Positions 27,632-37,882 of a stretch of DNA of 64,000 bases are shown piece after piece. The notes beneath the pieces were generated by a model. It saw only the letters and a program-made list of their open reading frames with translations, had not been told where the DNA came from and searched no databases. The stretch is from Candidatus Blautia stercorigallinarum (GTDB taxonomy: Bacteria; Bacillota; Clostridia; Lachnospirales; Lachnospiraceae), in assembly GCA_019112785.1 (NCBI GenBank), contig DXIQ01000010.1, forward strand, positions 56,096-120,095. The letters run 5' to 3'. The translations under genes and the position numbers were made by a program. How positions within the stretch are numbered: the first letter of the stretch is position 1; each line of letters opens with the position of its first letter.

Positions 27632-27894
27632 TCACATTTTTTACTCTGTGTTGTATTATAAAGCCTTTATAGACAATTTGCAAGTTTATTTTTTCATTCC
27701 TGCATATTTTTTAATCATATCTGTTATTCCAGATTATTATATTGTTTTTTTGAATCCTTTTTATTTTTTTGTTTCATTTCCTTTATCTTTGTAAATCAGA
27801 GCTGTCAAAAAGCGTTCTGCACTGCTTTTCTTATGCTTTTTCTTGTATCTCCCAAGCCCAGCCGCTATAATATTTCTGAAAGAGGTAAAGTATC

Positions 27895-28515
27895 ATGATC
27901 GTTTATGAAGATTATCATTTTGGAGACCCCCAGGAAATCTCTCTATACCATATCCGGGAATTCAGCCATTTTGCCCATCTTCACAGAAGCTATGAACTTC
28001 TCCGGCTGAAGAGCGGAAAACTCATGGCAACAGTAGACGGAAGAGATTTTCTTATGAAGCCGGGAGACCTTATTCTCATCCTGCCCTATGAGATCCATTC
28101 TTATACAAATCTGGAGGAAGCTGAATGTCAGGTAAATGTGTTTTCTCCCGACTATATTGAAGAATTTCATAAGATGACAGCCAAAAAGGCCCTGGACTGT
28201 CCGGTCTTCCATCTGGAAGACCAGGTCTTCTCTCACATGGAAAAGCACCTGTTTATAGACAGTTCAAAGCCTTTATACTGTAAATCCTGTTTATATTATA
28301 TTGCCGCCCGGCTCCTGGATGAGTCAGGACTTTCGCCAAGAAAGACGCCTGCCTCAGATCTGCTCCATCAGATCCTGATCTATGTCCAGGAACATTATCT
28401 GGATCAGTCTTCCTGTTCTCCGGCTGCCTGCTGCCTGCAGCAGCCCTGGCAGGAAGGCGTGCTCCTGTCATCTCCCATCAGATCCTGGACACTGGTAAGA
28501 GCGCATATTGCATGA
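27895..28515 (+). pseudogene. Truncated AraC-family regulator (cupin domain kept, HTH lost)
   Basis: N-terminal AraC-type cupin domain; sequence breaks at [14 protein letters not shown] where the HTH should begin and runs into the 3' end of ispF. Confidence 0.7.
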
Positions 28516-28961
28516 GCAGAGATTCCCTCCATACTGCCGGTAAATCCCAGCCCCTCCTCTGTAGTGGCCTTAATATTCACCTGGTTTTCCTCCAGATGAA
28601 GAGCCCGGGCTACATTTTTGATCATAGCGTCTATATAAGGGAGCAGCTTCGGCTTCTGGGCAATGATGGTTGCGTCAATGTTATTGATCACGTACATATT
28701 TTCTTCCAGAAGTTTTCCCACATGCTGAAGAAGAAGGATACTGGAGATTCCTTTATACTTTGGATCTGTATCCGGAAAATGTCTTCCGATATCCCGAAGA
28801 GCCGCCGCTCCTAAAAGAGCATCCATAATAGCGTGGACCACCACATCCGCATCTGAATGTCCTAAAAGTCCCTTATCCCAGGGGATATTTACTCCCCCAA
28901 GGATAAGGTCTCTTCCCTCTGTCAGCTTATGAACATCATATCCCATTCCTACTCTTATCAT
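28404..28961 (-). CDS. ispF: 2-C-methyl-D-erythritol 2,4-cyclodiphosphate synthase, atypical C-terminal extension
   Basis: [53 protein letters not shown]. Confidence 0.95.
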   Translation of the reverse strand: MIRVGMGYDVHKLTEGRDLILGGVNIPWDKGLLGHSDADVVVHAIMDALLGAAALRDIGRHFPDTDPKYKGISSILLLQHVGKLLEENMYVINNIDATIIAQKPKLLPYIDAMIKNVARALHLEENQVNIKATTEEGLGFTGSMEGISAHAICALTSVQDLMGDDRSTPSCQGCCRQQAAGEQED

Positions 28962-29062
28962 AATCTGTCTCCTATTCTGCAATTCCTGCTTTTTATCTCT
29001 TAATGTGTACATCTTTCATTTTATCTGATACCACCGCTGCTGCAGAAATATATACTATCTGC

Positions 29063-29842
29063 TTATCCCAGGGCCACATCCAGGATCATCATCAGAACAA
29101 ATCCTGCGGCAAATCCGATCGTTCCGATATTGCTGTGTTCCCCTTCGCTGGTTTCCGGGATCAGCTCTTCCACCACTACATAAATCATAGCCCCCGCAGC
29201 GAAAGCCAGGAGATAAGGAAGAAGAGGCTCGATAAAACTGAATAAAACTATGGTAAGCACAGCTCCCAATGGCTCTACAGCCCCGGAAAGAGTCCCGTAA
29301 AGAAAGGCCCTTCCTTTTCCAACTCTCTGCTCACTTTTCAGAGGCAGCGAAATAATGGCACCTTCTGGAAAATTCTGTATGGCTATCCCAACTGACAAAG
29401 CCATAGCCCCCGCCAGAGTGATCTGGGCGCTGTCTGCCATCATTCCCGCAAATACCACGCCTACCGCCATTCCCTCGGGAAAATTATGGAGCGTCACTGC
29501 CAGCACCAGCATAGTGGTCTTTTTCAGGTTGCTCTTTCGTCCTTCCGGTTTCGTCTCACCCAGATGTAAATGGGGCACCAGACGGTCCATAGCCAGAAGA
29601 AAAAAAATCCCCAAAAGAAAACCTGCTGCCGCCGGAACGAAAGCAAATTTTCCCATAGAGTCTGACATATCCATAGCCGGGATCAGCAGGGACCACACAG
29701 AAGCCGCCACCATTACCCCGGAAGCAAATCCCAGAAGACCTTTCTGGACAAGAGGCTTCAGTTCATTCTTCATAAAGAACACACTGGCAGAGCCCAGGCA
29801 GGTCCCAAGGAAAGGAATCATAATTCCGATAAAAAGTTCCAT
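29063..29842 (-). CDS. ZIP family metal transporter
   Basis: Multi-TM; VTLHNFPEGMAVGVVFAG...GIAIQNFPEGAIISLPL. Confidence 0.9.
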   Translation of the reverse strand: MELFIGIMIPFLGTCLGSASVFFMKNELKPLVQKGLLGFASGVMVAASVWSLLIPAMDMSDSMGKFAFVPAAAGFLLGIFFLLAMDRLVPHLHLGETKPEGRKSNLKKTTMLVLAVTLHNFPEGMAVGVVFAGMMADSAQITLAGAMALSVGIAIQNFPEGAIISLPLKSEQRVGKGRAFLYGTLSGAVEPLGAVLTIVLFSFIEPLLPYLLAFAAGAMIYVVVEELIPETSEGEHSNIGTIGFAAGFVLMMILDVALG

Positions 29843-30019
29843 GTTCGTCTCCTTTATTAAGTTTTCTGTTTCGTTGTTTTACATCATGATATCATACTCC
29901 GGAATAAAACGCATGAACTTTTTTGCTTTATGATTAGGATATGCAGATTTATAGGATTTGACTCAAAAAGCTGCCCCGCAACTAAAAATTGGCCGGAGCA
30001 GCTCTTCAATCACTATTTT

Positions 30020-30364
30020 TCATTTATCTTTGTTTATCCAATCCCAGATTATGTACCGCCAATTCATTCTGTTCTGCAATATACGAAGGACTGTAACCGC
30101 AGACTTCTGTTCATCTATAGTATAAAATATCAGACAGCCACTTTGTGGTTTTAAATATATTTTATATCCTATATATTGAAAATCTGTAACCGCATAACCT
30201 GTTGGAAATGTATCTAATTGGCTTATGGCCGTTTTCATCTTCTGTGAGAAATCTTCCGCATACTGACGGTATTGAAAATGTTCCAGAATATAATTTTTCT
30301 TTTCTGCAACATCTCTTTTTGCGCTTACCGCAATTACCACTCGGTATTTCTTATTTCTCATCAA
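30020..30364 (-). CDS. ParE/RelE-superfamily toxin
   Basis: YRVVIAVSAKRDVAEKKNYILEHFQYRQYAEDFSQKMKTAISQLDTFPTGY...YKIYLKPQSGCLIFYTIDEQKSAVTVLRILQNRMNW. Confidence 0.85.
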   Translation of the reverse strand: MMRNKKYRVVIAVSAKRDVAEKKNYILEHFQYRQYAEDFSQKMKTAISQLDTFPTGYAVTDFQYIGYKIYLKPQSGCLIFYTIDEQKSAVTVLRILQNRMNWRYIIWDWINKDK

Positions 30365-30370
30365 TACTCC

Positions 30371-30529
30371 TTATAGAGCGTCAAGTTCTCTCCATACTTC
30401 TTCAATCGTCTGCACACGTCCAGTCTCCATATCTTCGATAGCTTCATCTAGTTTTGACCGCCAAAAATCCTTTTCTTTTTTCGGTGTATGTTTTTCTTCA
30501 TGGAGCCGTACTGATTTTTCCCATTTCAT
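30371..30529 (-). CDS. Cognate antitoxin (52 aa)
   Basis: Reconstructed from minus strand: MKWEKSVRLHEEKHTPKKEKDFWRSKLDEAIEDMETGRVQTIEEVWRELDAL, 6 bp upstream of toxin ATG. Confidence 0.8.
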   Translation of the reverse strand: MKWEKSVRLHEEKHTPKKEKDFWRSKLDEAIEDMETGRVQTIEEVWRELDAL

Positions 30530-30736
30530 AATGCATACCTCCCTTTTGCTGCCCTTCCTGTATCTTTATACTACCACTATCCGCCAAAAAGGGGCAAGTA
30601 CAAATTCCCGCTTCAAATTCCCCCCATTTTTGTATCATATGACAGAATCTCTGTCCCTCATGAAAAAACATTCCTCCCATGAAAGAAACGTGCTACAATT
30701 TCCTTATAAGAAAGAAATTATTCAGGAGGCGGGCTT

Positions 30737-31252
30737 ATGGTCAAAAAAGAATTTTATGAAAATCCCAGGATCCTCAGATACCCCAATACTGGTTTTCAGA
30801 AGGCTCTGAATCTTTTTTCTATTCTTGTACTGATCCTTTCCTTCCTCTATCCTTTACTGAAATGGAATCAGATTCCGGATACCATCATTACCCACTGGGG
30901 ATTCAGCGGTCAGCCGGACGGCTGGGGGCCAAAAGGCACGATCTGGATCATACCGGTAGTCAGTCTGGTCCTCTATCTGCCTCTGACCATAATGGAAAGA
31001 TTTCCCTCTATCTGGAACGTGCCTGTCAGAACTACTCATAAAAATCAAAAGTGGGTCTATCAAAACATAAAAACCATGCTGATCCTTATGAAATTTCTCA
31101 TGACAGCAGAATTTGCCGTCATTACATACCACAGTGTTCAGGAAAAAAATCTGAGCACTCTGCATACAGTCCTGTTTCTGGTCTTCCTTTTCGGTTCCAT
31201 GATCTTTTTCATTATAAGAAGCATCCGGAAGCCACCGGAAAACTACCGCTAA
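30737..31252 (+). CDS. DUF1648 domain-containing membrane protein
   Basis: LYPLLKWNQIPDTIITHWGFSGQPDGWGPK plus TM segments. Confidence 0.8.
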   Translation: MVKKEFYENPRILRYPNTGFQKALNLFSILVLILSFLYPLLKWNQIPDTIITHWGFSGQPDGWGPKGTIWIIPVVSLVLYLPLTIMERFPSIWNVPVRTTHKNQKWVYQNIKTMLILMKFLMTAEFAVITYHSVQEKNLSTLHTVLFLVFLFGSMIFFIIRSIRKPPENYR

Positions 31253-31293
31253 GAAACAGTCCCCTAAGAAGCCCGCCTGCTCTTTTCAACATA

Positions 31294-31430
31294 AGTACGG
31301 TTAAAAATTGAAATTTAGGTATTTTTGACCGTACTTTGTTCTCTAGCTATGCGGCAAAATCCGACTTTTTGGTTTTTTGACCGTACTTTGCCCAGCTGTA
31401 CGGGCGAAATCGGTTCTCTATCTTTTCCAA
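31294..31430. repeat. Intergenic repeat cluster (ttttgaccgtactttg x2, one inverted copy)
   Basis: gaccgtactttg at 31327 and 31379 (52 bp apart); inverted aagtacggttaaaa at 31293. Confidence 0.75.
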
Positions 31431-31459
31431 CAGGACCTGATATCTCCCTCCGCATAAAA

Positions 31460-31516
31460 AAACACCTGGAAAATATCCGGCCTGCCAGGAGCCCCAGACA
31501 CTTTCCAGGTGTGCAT
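31460..31516 (-). terminator. Terminator of araD
   Basis: Minus ACACCTGGAAA...TTTCCAGGTGTTTTTTT. Confidence 0.8.
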
Positions 31517-31532
31517 TCTATTCTTTTATCTC

Positions 31533-32222
31533 TTATTTCTGTCCGTAATAAGCATTGGCTCCATGTTTTCTGTAATAATGTTTATCCTGGAGTTCCTGTG
31601 GCGCCGGCTGTACTCTGGGATTGATCATCTCGCATCTTGCTGCCATCTTCGCTACTTCTTCCAGCACTACTGCATTGTGGACTGCCTCATGGCCGTCTTT
31701 TCCCCAGGTAAAGGGACCATGGTTTTTACACAGGACTGCAGGAACTGCCTCATAGTCCTTATCTTTAAAATAGTCTGCGATAAGGACTCCTGTATTCTTC
31801 TCATAAGCAGTATCGATCTCTTCTTTTGTGAGACATCTTACACAGGGGATCTCTCCGTACATATAATCTGCATGGGTGGTCCCGTAGCAGGGGATTCCTC
31901 TTCCTGCCTGAGCCCAGCTGGTAGCCCATGGAGAATGAGTGTGTACAACGCCGCCGATCTTTGGGAAAGCCTTGTACAGCTCAATATGTGTAGGCGTGTC
32001 AGAAGACGGATTATATCTGCCCTCGATCTTGTTTCCTTCCAGATCCATGATCACCATATCTTCGGGAGTCAGCTTGTCATAATCCACTCCGCTGGGTTTA
32101 ATGGCGAAATAGCCTGTTTCTCTGTCGATCTGGCTTACATTGCCCCAGGTAAAGGTTACCAGACCATACTTAGGCAAAAGCATATTTGCCTCATAGACTG
32201 CTTTTTTTAACTCTTCTAACAT
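31533..32222 (-). CDS. araD: L-ribulose-5-phosphate 4-epimerase
   Basis: [40 protein letters not shown]...[34 protein letters not shown]. Confidence 0.95.
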   Translation of the reverse strand: MLEELKKAVYEANMLLPKYGLVTFTWGNVSQIDRETGYFAIKPSGVDYDKLTPEDMVIMDLEGNKIEGRYNPSSDTPTHIELYKAFPKIGGVVHTHSPWATSWAQAGRGIPCYGTTHADYMYGEIPCVRCLTKEEIDTAYEKNTGVLIADYFKDKDYEAVPAVLCKNHGPFTWGKDGHEAVHNAVVLEEVAKMAARCEMINPRVQPAPQELQDKHYYRKHGANAYYGQK

Positions 32223-32223
32223 T

Positions 32224-33333
32224 TTAATTTTCCTCCTTTTTCCTTCTGTCTTTTACCGAATTTCTTACGATCAGCTCCGGCTGGATCAGCCTGGGGATCT
32301 GGCTTTTCTCTTCCGGAACCTCCCGAATTTTTTCCAGCAGCAGCTCCGCCGCCATCTCTCCCAGTTTTTCCTGAGGGTGTACGATAGTGGTAAGGGAAAC
32401 GTCCCCTCCGGCCATCACAGAATTATCATAGCCTGTGATAGAAATATCCTCCGGCACATTTTTCCCCATTTCCCGCAGAACATGCACTACGCTTACCGCG
32501 ATCTGGTCATTGTAGCACACGATCCCGTCCACAGGAAGGCCCTGGTCCAGAAGCAGTCTGGTCATCAGACCCGGCTTAGTCTTTCGGTCCTCTGTATGGA
32601 ACCAGATCACCCGGTCCGGATCATAATTATATCCTGCCTCCTGAAGGGCTTTTACATAGCCTTTATGCCGCTCCTGCCCCTGAAAATCATCTGCCTTAAA
32701 GATCCCCAGAAGATTCTCATGGCCCCTATCCAGAAGATATTTCGTCACCAGATAGCCGCCCTGGCAGTCGTCCATAAGGATATGGGGCTTGTCCTTCATC
32801 TGGGAATAAACCCCCTGGATGAAAACATAGGGGATCTGGTACTTGTCCAGCAGCCCATACAAGTTCATATGTCTGCAAAGGATCTGGCTTTTAGCCGGCT
32901 CGATGATCAGTCCGTCAATGTCCTTGGTCAGGATATCTTCCAGCACTTTCGCCTCTTTCGTCCTGCTGTTCGCCGTATTCTTTAAGATAATGCTGTAGCC
33001 GTTTTCTGTGAGCACCCGGTCCATCCCCTGGATCAGCCTGGGAAAAATATAGTCTGAAATATAGGTGGTGATCACCGCGATATTCTTAGACTGTTTCAGA
33101 TGTCCCATCCGCTGGGAACAGAAGGTCCCTCTTCCGTGCTCTGCCACAATATATCCTTCCTGGCTCAGGATAGAAAGGGCCTTTCTCACCGTGTGTCTGC
33201 TGATATGATACTTCTCAGATAACTGGTTTTCTGAAGGCAGCTTCTCGCCGGCTTTGATCTTTCCGCTGAGGATAGCCTCTTTCAGTTCTTCCATCAGCAC
33301 ATAGTACTTTGTTTTTCCGCTTTCCTGTGTCAT
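32224..33333 (-). CDS. araR: GntR/LacI-type arabinose repressor
   Basis: N-terminal GntR HTH ([31 protein letters not shown]) plus LacI-type effector domain; adjacent araD. Confidence 0.85.
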   Translation of the reverse strand: MTQESGKTKYYVLMEELKEAILSGKIKAGEKLPSENQLSEKYHISRHTVRKALSILSQEGYIVAEHGRGTFCSQRMGHLKQSKNIAVITTYISDYIFPRLIQGMDRVLTENGYSIILKNTANSRTKEAKVLEDILTKDIDGLIIEPAKSQILCRHMNLYGLLDKYQIPYVFIQGVYSQMKDKPHILMDDCQGGYLVTKYLLDRGHENLLGIFKADDFQGQERHKGYVKALQEAGYNYDPDRVIWFHTEDRKTKPGLMTRLLLDQGLPVDGIVCYNDQIAVSVVHVLREMGKNVPEDISITGYDNSVMAGGDVSLTTIVHPQEKLGEMAAELLLEKIREVPEEKSQIPRLIQPELIVRNSVKDRRKKEEN

Positions 33334-33390
33334 AACCTGCTCCTTTGGTAATCATTCTACAACTTGTACGGTCCTCTTAACAAGTTGTTC

Positions 33391-33645
33391 TTATTCCTTT
33401 TTCAGGAACTTTTCTTCCTTGATCTCCACCAGGATAATATCCTCTCCGATCTGACGGATACAGGAATAAGGGATCACATATTCACTGGTGGGACCGAAAA
33501 ATCCGCACATTTTTCCCGGGAGAGGTACGATCAGCGCCTGTATGCAGCCGGTCTTACAGTCAAATTCCACGTCCAGCGGACAGCCCAGGGTCCTGCAGGA
33601 ACAGATATTGATCACTTCTTTTTGCCTAAGTTCACAGACACGCAT
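33391..33645 (-). CDS. YlmC/YmxH family sporulation protein (PRC-barrel-like)
   Basis: MRVCELRQKEVINICSCRTLGCPLDVEFDCKTGCIQALIVPLPGK. Confidence 0.85.
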   Translation of the reverse strand: MRVCELRQKEVINICSCRTLGCPLDVEFDCKTGCIQALIVPLPGKMCGFFGPTSEYVIPYSCIRQIGEDIILVEIKEEKFLKKE

Positions 33646-33709
33646 AAAAATCCCCTGTGCCATAACCTGTTAATATAGATTATGTACACAGGGGCTGTGT
33701 TGTTACCTG

Positions 33710-34732
33710 TTATCTGTCCATTTCCAGCTGAATACCGGTATTTTTATGATTTTTTATGATCCTGTCGATCTCTTCCAGTCCGCAGGAGGGCAGATCTCCC
33801 GGGATCGTATTCTTCACAGAACTGGTGGCATTTCCATATTCCAGCGCCTTCTGACAGTCAAAATCATGGGCCAGCAATCCATATAGAGCTCCGGAAATAT
33901 AAGCGTCCCCGCTTCCGATCCGGTCTACCACTTCAATATTCCGGTAAGGCTCCTCCTGATAGAACTTATCCTCTTTCGCATTATAGATCACAGATCCGAA
34001 TGTATGTACCTTTGGGCTGTGGACGATCCTCTGGGTGGAAGCCACGATAGACAGAGGATATTCCTTTGCGAAGCTCCGCATGATCTGGTATACATCTCCT
34101 TCTTTTAAGAAGGTCAGCTTTGCAGTCTCCTCAGAGCAGAAGAAAATATCCACATAGGGAAGTATTCTTTCAATACACTCTTTTGCTTCAGGTCCGGTCC
34201 AGAGATTCCCCCGGAAGTTTACATCAAAAGAGATCAATGTGCCATTTTCCTTAAAACGCTTCATCATCTCAATGGCTACTTCCCTGGTGTTTTCAGAAAG
34301 CGCCAGGGTAATGCCGCTGGTATGGAAGCATCTTGTGGAAGAAAACATAGATTCCGGCAGTTCATCCAGAGAAATCTTACAGAAAGAAGCATGCCTCCTG
34401 TCGTATACTACACTTGGTTTTCTCGGATAAGCCCCATCTTCATAATAATAAATTCCAAGACGGGCATCCTGGTCATGGTCATAAACCAGGTAGTCATCGC
34501 TGACCCCGCAGAAGCGGACACGGTTTTTCGCATAGGTTCCCAGCGGATTTGCCGGAAGCTTGGAAATGATCCCGGTACGCAGTCCCAGAAGAGAAACTCC
34601 GGATACTACGTTAAGTTCCGCTCCTCCTACCTGCTTCTGAAAAGTCTCACCCCTTACGATCCGTTCATTGTTCGGCGGTGAAAGCCTCAGCAGTATTTCC
34701 CCCAGTGACAACAGATCAAAATCTTTTTTCAT
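33710..34732 (-). CDS. PfkB-family sugar kinase (2-keto-3-deoxygluconate kinase-like)
   Basis: GEILLRLSPP...GGAELNVVSGVSLLG...DRIGSGDAYISGALYGLL. Confidence 0.85.
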   Translation of the reverse strand: MKKDFDLLSLGEILLRLSPPNNERIVRGETFQKQVGGAELNVVSGVSLLGLRTGIISKLPANPLGTYAKNRVRFCGVSDDYLVYDHDQDARLGIYYYEDGAYPRKPSVVYDRRHASFCKISLDELPESMFSSTRCFHTSGITLALSENTREVAIEMMKRFKENGTLISFDVNFRGNLWTGPEAKECIERILPYVDIFFCSEETAKLTFLKEGDVYQIMRSFAKEYPLSIVASTQRIVHSPKVHTFGSVIYNAKEDKFYQEEPYRNIEVVDRIGSGDAYISGALYGLLAHDFDCQKALEYGNATSSVKNTIPGDLPSCGLEEIDRIIKNHKNTGIQLEMDR

Positions 34733-34837
34733 AATCCTGCACCTCCATTATTTTTCCTTACTCCGCGATCCGACAGACCGGAAGACAGCTGACAGTCTGT
34801 CTTCTTTGGCCGAGGATCTTAAGTGATAAAAAGCGCC

Positions 34838-34882
34838 CTGAGAAACCTGTCTAATAAATATATTTGTTTCTCAGGGCACCCC
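34838..34882 (-). terminator. Terminator after the kdgK operon
   Basis: Minus GCCCTGAGAAAC...GTTTCTCAGGGCGCTTTTT. Confidence 0.75.
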
Positions 34883-34936
34883 TTTCTATTTAAATGTTCC
34901 CCAATGGCATAAGGGTTTTCATTTAGCGATATTTAA

Positions 34937-35962
34937 TTATCTCTGTACACGGCCTGAACCGTCGCCGCCTGCCAGTTTCAGGACTTCGTCCATGGAAACC
35001 ATGTTGAAATCGCCTTCGATGGAATGTTTCAGGCAGGAAGCAGCTACTGCGAATTCAATAGTAGCCTGAGGATCGTATCCGTTTAAGCATGCGCAGATCA
35101 GTCCGCCGCCGAAGGAATCGCCGCCGCCTACACGGTCTACAATGTGCATTTTATATTTTTTGCTGAAGTAGTAGTCTTTTCCGTCATAAAGCATAGCAGA
35201 CCAGTTATTGTCGTTTGCAGACAGGGACTCTCTCAGTGTAATGGCAACTTTCTGGAATCCGAAACGGTCAGCCAGCTGTTTTGCCACATCTTTATAACCT
35301 TCACGGTTTACTTCACCCTGAGTTACATCTGTATCTGCGGCTTTAATGCCGAATACATCTGCTGCATCCTCTTCGTTAGCGATGCATACATCCACGTACT
35401 TGCACAGTTCGCCCATAACTTCTCCGGCTTTTTCCTTAGACCACAGTTTGTTTCTGTAGTTTAAGTCGCAGGAAATAGTAGCTCCTGCTTCTTTTGCAGC
35501 TTTGCAGGCTTCCAGACAGATCTTTGCTACTTCGTCGTTAAGGGCTGGAGTAATGCCTGTGAAATGGAACCATTCTACGCCTTCAAAAATCTTCTTCCAG
35601 TCAAAGTCAGATGAAGAAGCAGTTGCGATAGAAGAACCTGCGCGGTCGTAAATAACTTTGGAAGGTCTCTGGGAAGCGCCTTTTTCCAGGTAATAGATAC
35701 CTACTCTGTCTCCGCCTCTTACGATATCGGTTGTATCAACGCCGTATTTTCTCAGAGAATTTACAGCAGCCTGTCCGATCTCATGTTTTGGAAGCTTGGT
35801 AACAAACTTCGCATCAAAACCATAGTTTGCCAGAGATACTGCAACATTTGCTTCTCCGCCGCCGTAGGTTGCTCCAAAGGTATCTGCCTGAACAAAACGG
35901 TAATATCCTTCCGGGGCCAGTCTTAACATAATTTCACCAAAAGTAACAACTTTCTTTGCCAT
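34937..35962 (-). CDS. kdgK: 2-keto-3-deoxygluconate kinase (PfkB family)
   Basis: VVTFGEIMLRLAPEGYYRFVQADTFGATYGGGEANVAVSLANYG; paired with eda. Confidence 0.88.
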   Translation of the reverse strand: MAKKVVTFGEIMLRLAPEGYYRFVQADTFGATYGGGEANVAVSLANYGFDAKFVTKLPKHEIGQAAVNSLRKYGVDTTDIVRGGDRVGIYYLEKGASQRPSKVIYDRAGSSIATASSSDFDWKKIFEGVEWFHFTGITPALNDEVAKICLEACKAAKEAGATISCDLNYRNKLWSKEKAGEVMGELCKYVDVCIANEEDAADVFGIKAADTDVTQGEVNREGYKDVAKQLADRFGFQKVAITLRESLSANDNNWSAMLYDGKDYYFSKKYKMHIVDRVGGGDSFGGGLICACLNGYDPQATIEFAVAASCLKHSIEGDFNMVSMDEVLKLAGGDGSGRVQR

Positions 35963-35992
35963 GATCGTTTCTCCTCTATTTCTGTATGTTTC

Positions 35993-36634
35993 TTATTTAT
36001 TTCTAATCTGAGCTGCCAGTTTTACAGCTTCTTCTGTCAGTGCTTTGATCTCGTCAAATTTTCCTGCTTTTACCAGATCGCCTTTTACCATCCAGCTTCC
36101 GCCGCAGGCTACGATCTTGTCACAGCTTAAGTAGCTCTCCAGATTCTTTGCGTTTACACCGCCGGTAGGCATGAATTTCAGGCCTACATAAGGAGCTGCC
36201 ATAGCTTTGATGGTAGCTACGCCGCCGAACTGTTCAGCAGGGAAGAATTTTACGACCTTTAATCCTCTCTTAACAGCCTGCGCTACTTCAGAAGGTGTGA
36301 TACAGCCTGGGAATACAGGAATATCTTTGCTCAGGCAGTAATCTACGATCTCCGGATCGAATCCCGGGCTTACGATGAATTTTGCTCCTGCTGCTACGGC
36401 TCTGTCTACCTGATCGATGGTAAGAACAGTACCTGCTCCTACGAACATGTCCGGATACTCAGAAGCCATGATCTTAATAGATTCCTCTGCTGCATCTGTA
36501 CGGAAAGTTACCTCTGCACAGGGAAGTCCTCCCTCTACTAAAGCTTTTGCCAGAGGAGCCGCATCTTTTGCGTCCTCCAGGACCACTACGGGCACTACAC
36601 CTAACTGGGCAAATTTTTCTGCTGCTGTGTTCAT
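35993..36634 (-). CDS. eda: Bifunctional KDPG/KHG aldolase
   Basis: GLPCAEVTFRTDAAEESI...VGAGTVLTIDQVDRAVAAGAKFIVSPGFD...KFFPAEQFGG. Confidence 0.93.
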   Translation of the reverse strand: MNTAAEKFAQLGVVPVVVLEDAKDAAPLAKALVEGGLPCAEVTFRTDAAEESIKIMASEYPDMFVGAGTVLTIDQVDRAVAAGAKFIVSPGFDPEIVDYCLSKDIPVFPGCITPSEVAQAVKRGLKVVKFFPAEQFGGVATIKAMAAPYVGLKFMPTGGVNAKNLESYLSCDKIVACGGSWMVKGDLVKAGKFDEIKALTEEAVKLAAQIRNK

Positions 36635-36658
36635 AATACTTCCTCCTTATACATTTCG

Positions 36659-36683
36659 TTTCATATTATGAAATTTTGTTTCG
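36659..36683. promoter_or_regulatory. KdgR/IclR-type operator candidate(s)
   Basis: Perfect palindrome TTTCATATTATGAAA (36659-36673) overlapping TGAAATTTTGTTTCG (36669-36683) between divergent eda and iclR genes. Confidence 0.6.
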
Positions 36684-36823
36684 TCATGTGGTATATCTTT
36701 ACCTGCATTATACTACCCCGTCATAAAAAGTCAAGGCTTTTTTTCCAGTTGCCACATTTCCCGGAAAGTGATACAATATCGCCGGAATCATTCTTAACTA
36801 TTCACAAACAGGAGTGTTTGATC

Positions 36824-37582
36824 ATGGAAGATAAAAATCCTATCCAGGTAGCTGACCGGCTGTTTCTGGTTCTGGAAACCCTGGCCGACACAGGTTCTGT
36901 CACTCTGGCTGAACTCTGCCGCCAGTTAGGTCTGAATAAAAGCACCCTTCACCGCCTGCTCAGCTCCCTGATCTATATGGGCTACGTCAAACAGGACAGT
37001 GAGACCGGAAAGTACAGTCTGACCTTAAAGCTCCTTGGCCTCTCCAACAAACTGCTTGGCCATATGGACATCCTGGACGCCGTCCGCCCCAGTCTGAAAT
37101 ACCTTGCTGAAGAAACAGGCGAGACTGTTCATTTTGTCCAGCTGGAAGGCACGGATGCTGTATACATCTACAAAGAGGAATCTACCCAGAATTCAGTCCG
37201 CATGGTATCCAAAGTGGGAAGCCGGATCCCTCTTTACTGTTCCGGCGTTGGAAAAGCAATGGCAGCGGATATGGAAGAGCCGCAGATACAGGCAATCTGG
37301 GACAACAGCACAATCCGAAAACTGACACCTCATACTATTATTGATTATAACCAATTCCTGGAGAAAATTAAAGAGGTTAGGGAAAAAGGTTATGCCCTGG
37401 ATGATGAGGAAAATGAGCTGGGTGTCCGGTGTATTGCCGTAAGTATCCCCGACTATCTTGGTCATCCCAAATATGCTTTTTCCATCTCCGCCCCCGTGGC
37501 CCGTATGAGTGATGAACGGATCCTTCAGCTGTCAGCTATTGTACTGAAAACAAAAAAAGAAATGCTGTCGGCCATGAGCTGA
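36824..37582 (+). CDS. IclR-family regulator (KdgR-like)
   Basis: HTH LFLVLETLADTGSVTLAELCRQLGLNKSTLHRLLSSLIYMGYV. Confidence 0.9.
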   Translation: MEDKNPIQVADRLFLVLETLADTGSVTLAELCRQLGLNKSTLHRLLSSLIYMGYVKQDSETGKYSLTLKLLGLSNKLLGHMDILDAVRPSLKYLAEETGETVHFVQLEGTDAVYIYKEESTQNSVRMVSKVGSRIPLYCSGVGKAMAADMEEPQIQAIWDNSTIRKLTPHTIIDYNQFLEKIKEVREKGYALDDEENELGVRCIAVSIPDYLGHPKYAFSISAPVARMSDERILQLSAIVLKTKKEMLSAMS

Positions 37583-37597
37583 CAGCATTTCTTTTTG
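37561..37597 (+). terminator. Terminator of iclR gene
   Basis: aatgctgtc...gacagcatttctttttgttt. Confidence 0.75.
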
Positions 37598-37620
37598 TTT
37601 ATTCTTTTTATTCTTTCTAT

Positions 37621-37806
37621 TTACTCTTCTTTTTTCCTGTGCTTCTTTCTATATTTTACACATTCTGTCAGCAGATACTCGATCTGTCCGTTCATGGATC
37701 GGAAATCATCTTCTGCCCATTGGGCGATCTCGTTCCACAGAGATACAGACAGCCGCAGAGGCACCTGCTTTTTTGCTTTATCTTTTCCCTTTTTTTCCTG
37801 TTCCAG
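37621..37806 (-). CDS. Arc-like ribbon-helix-helix protein (non-canonical start)
   Basis: Minus frame (L/M)EQEKKGKDKAKKQVPLRLSVSLWNEIAQWAEDDFRSMNGQIEYLLTECVKYRKKHRKKEE*; AGAAGGTGG upstream, only CTG or ATT available as start. Confidence 0.75.
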   Translation of the reverse strand: MEQEKKGKDKAKKQVPLRLSVSLWNEIAQWAEDDFRSMNGQIEYLLTECVKYRKKHRKKEE

Positions 37807-37882
37807 AATGTGTCACCACCTTCTTATGATTTTACGTAAACACCCTTTCCCCTTAGTACGGCTTTTTCATCCTTCTTTTACA

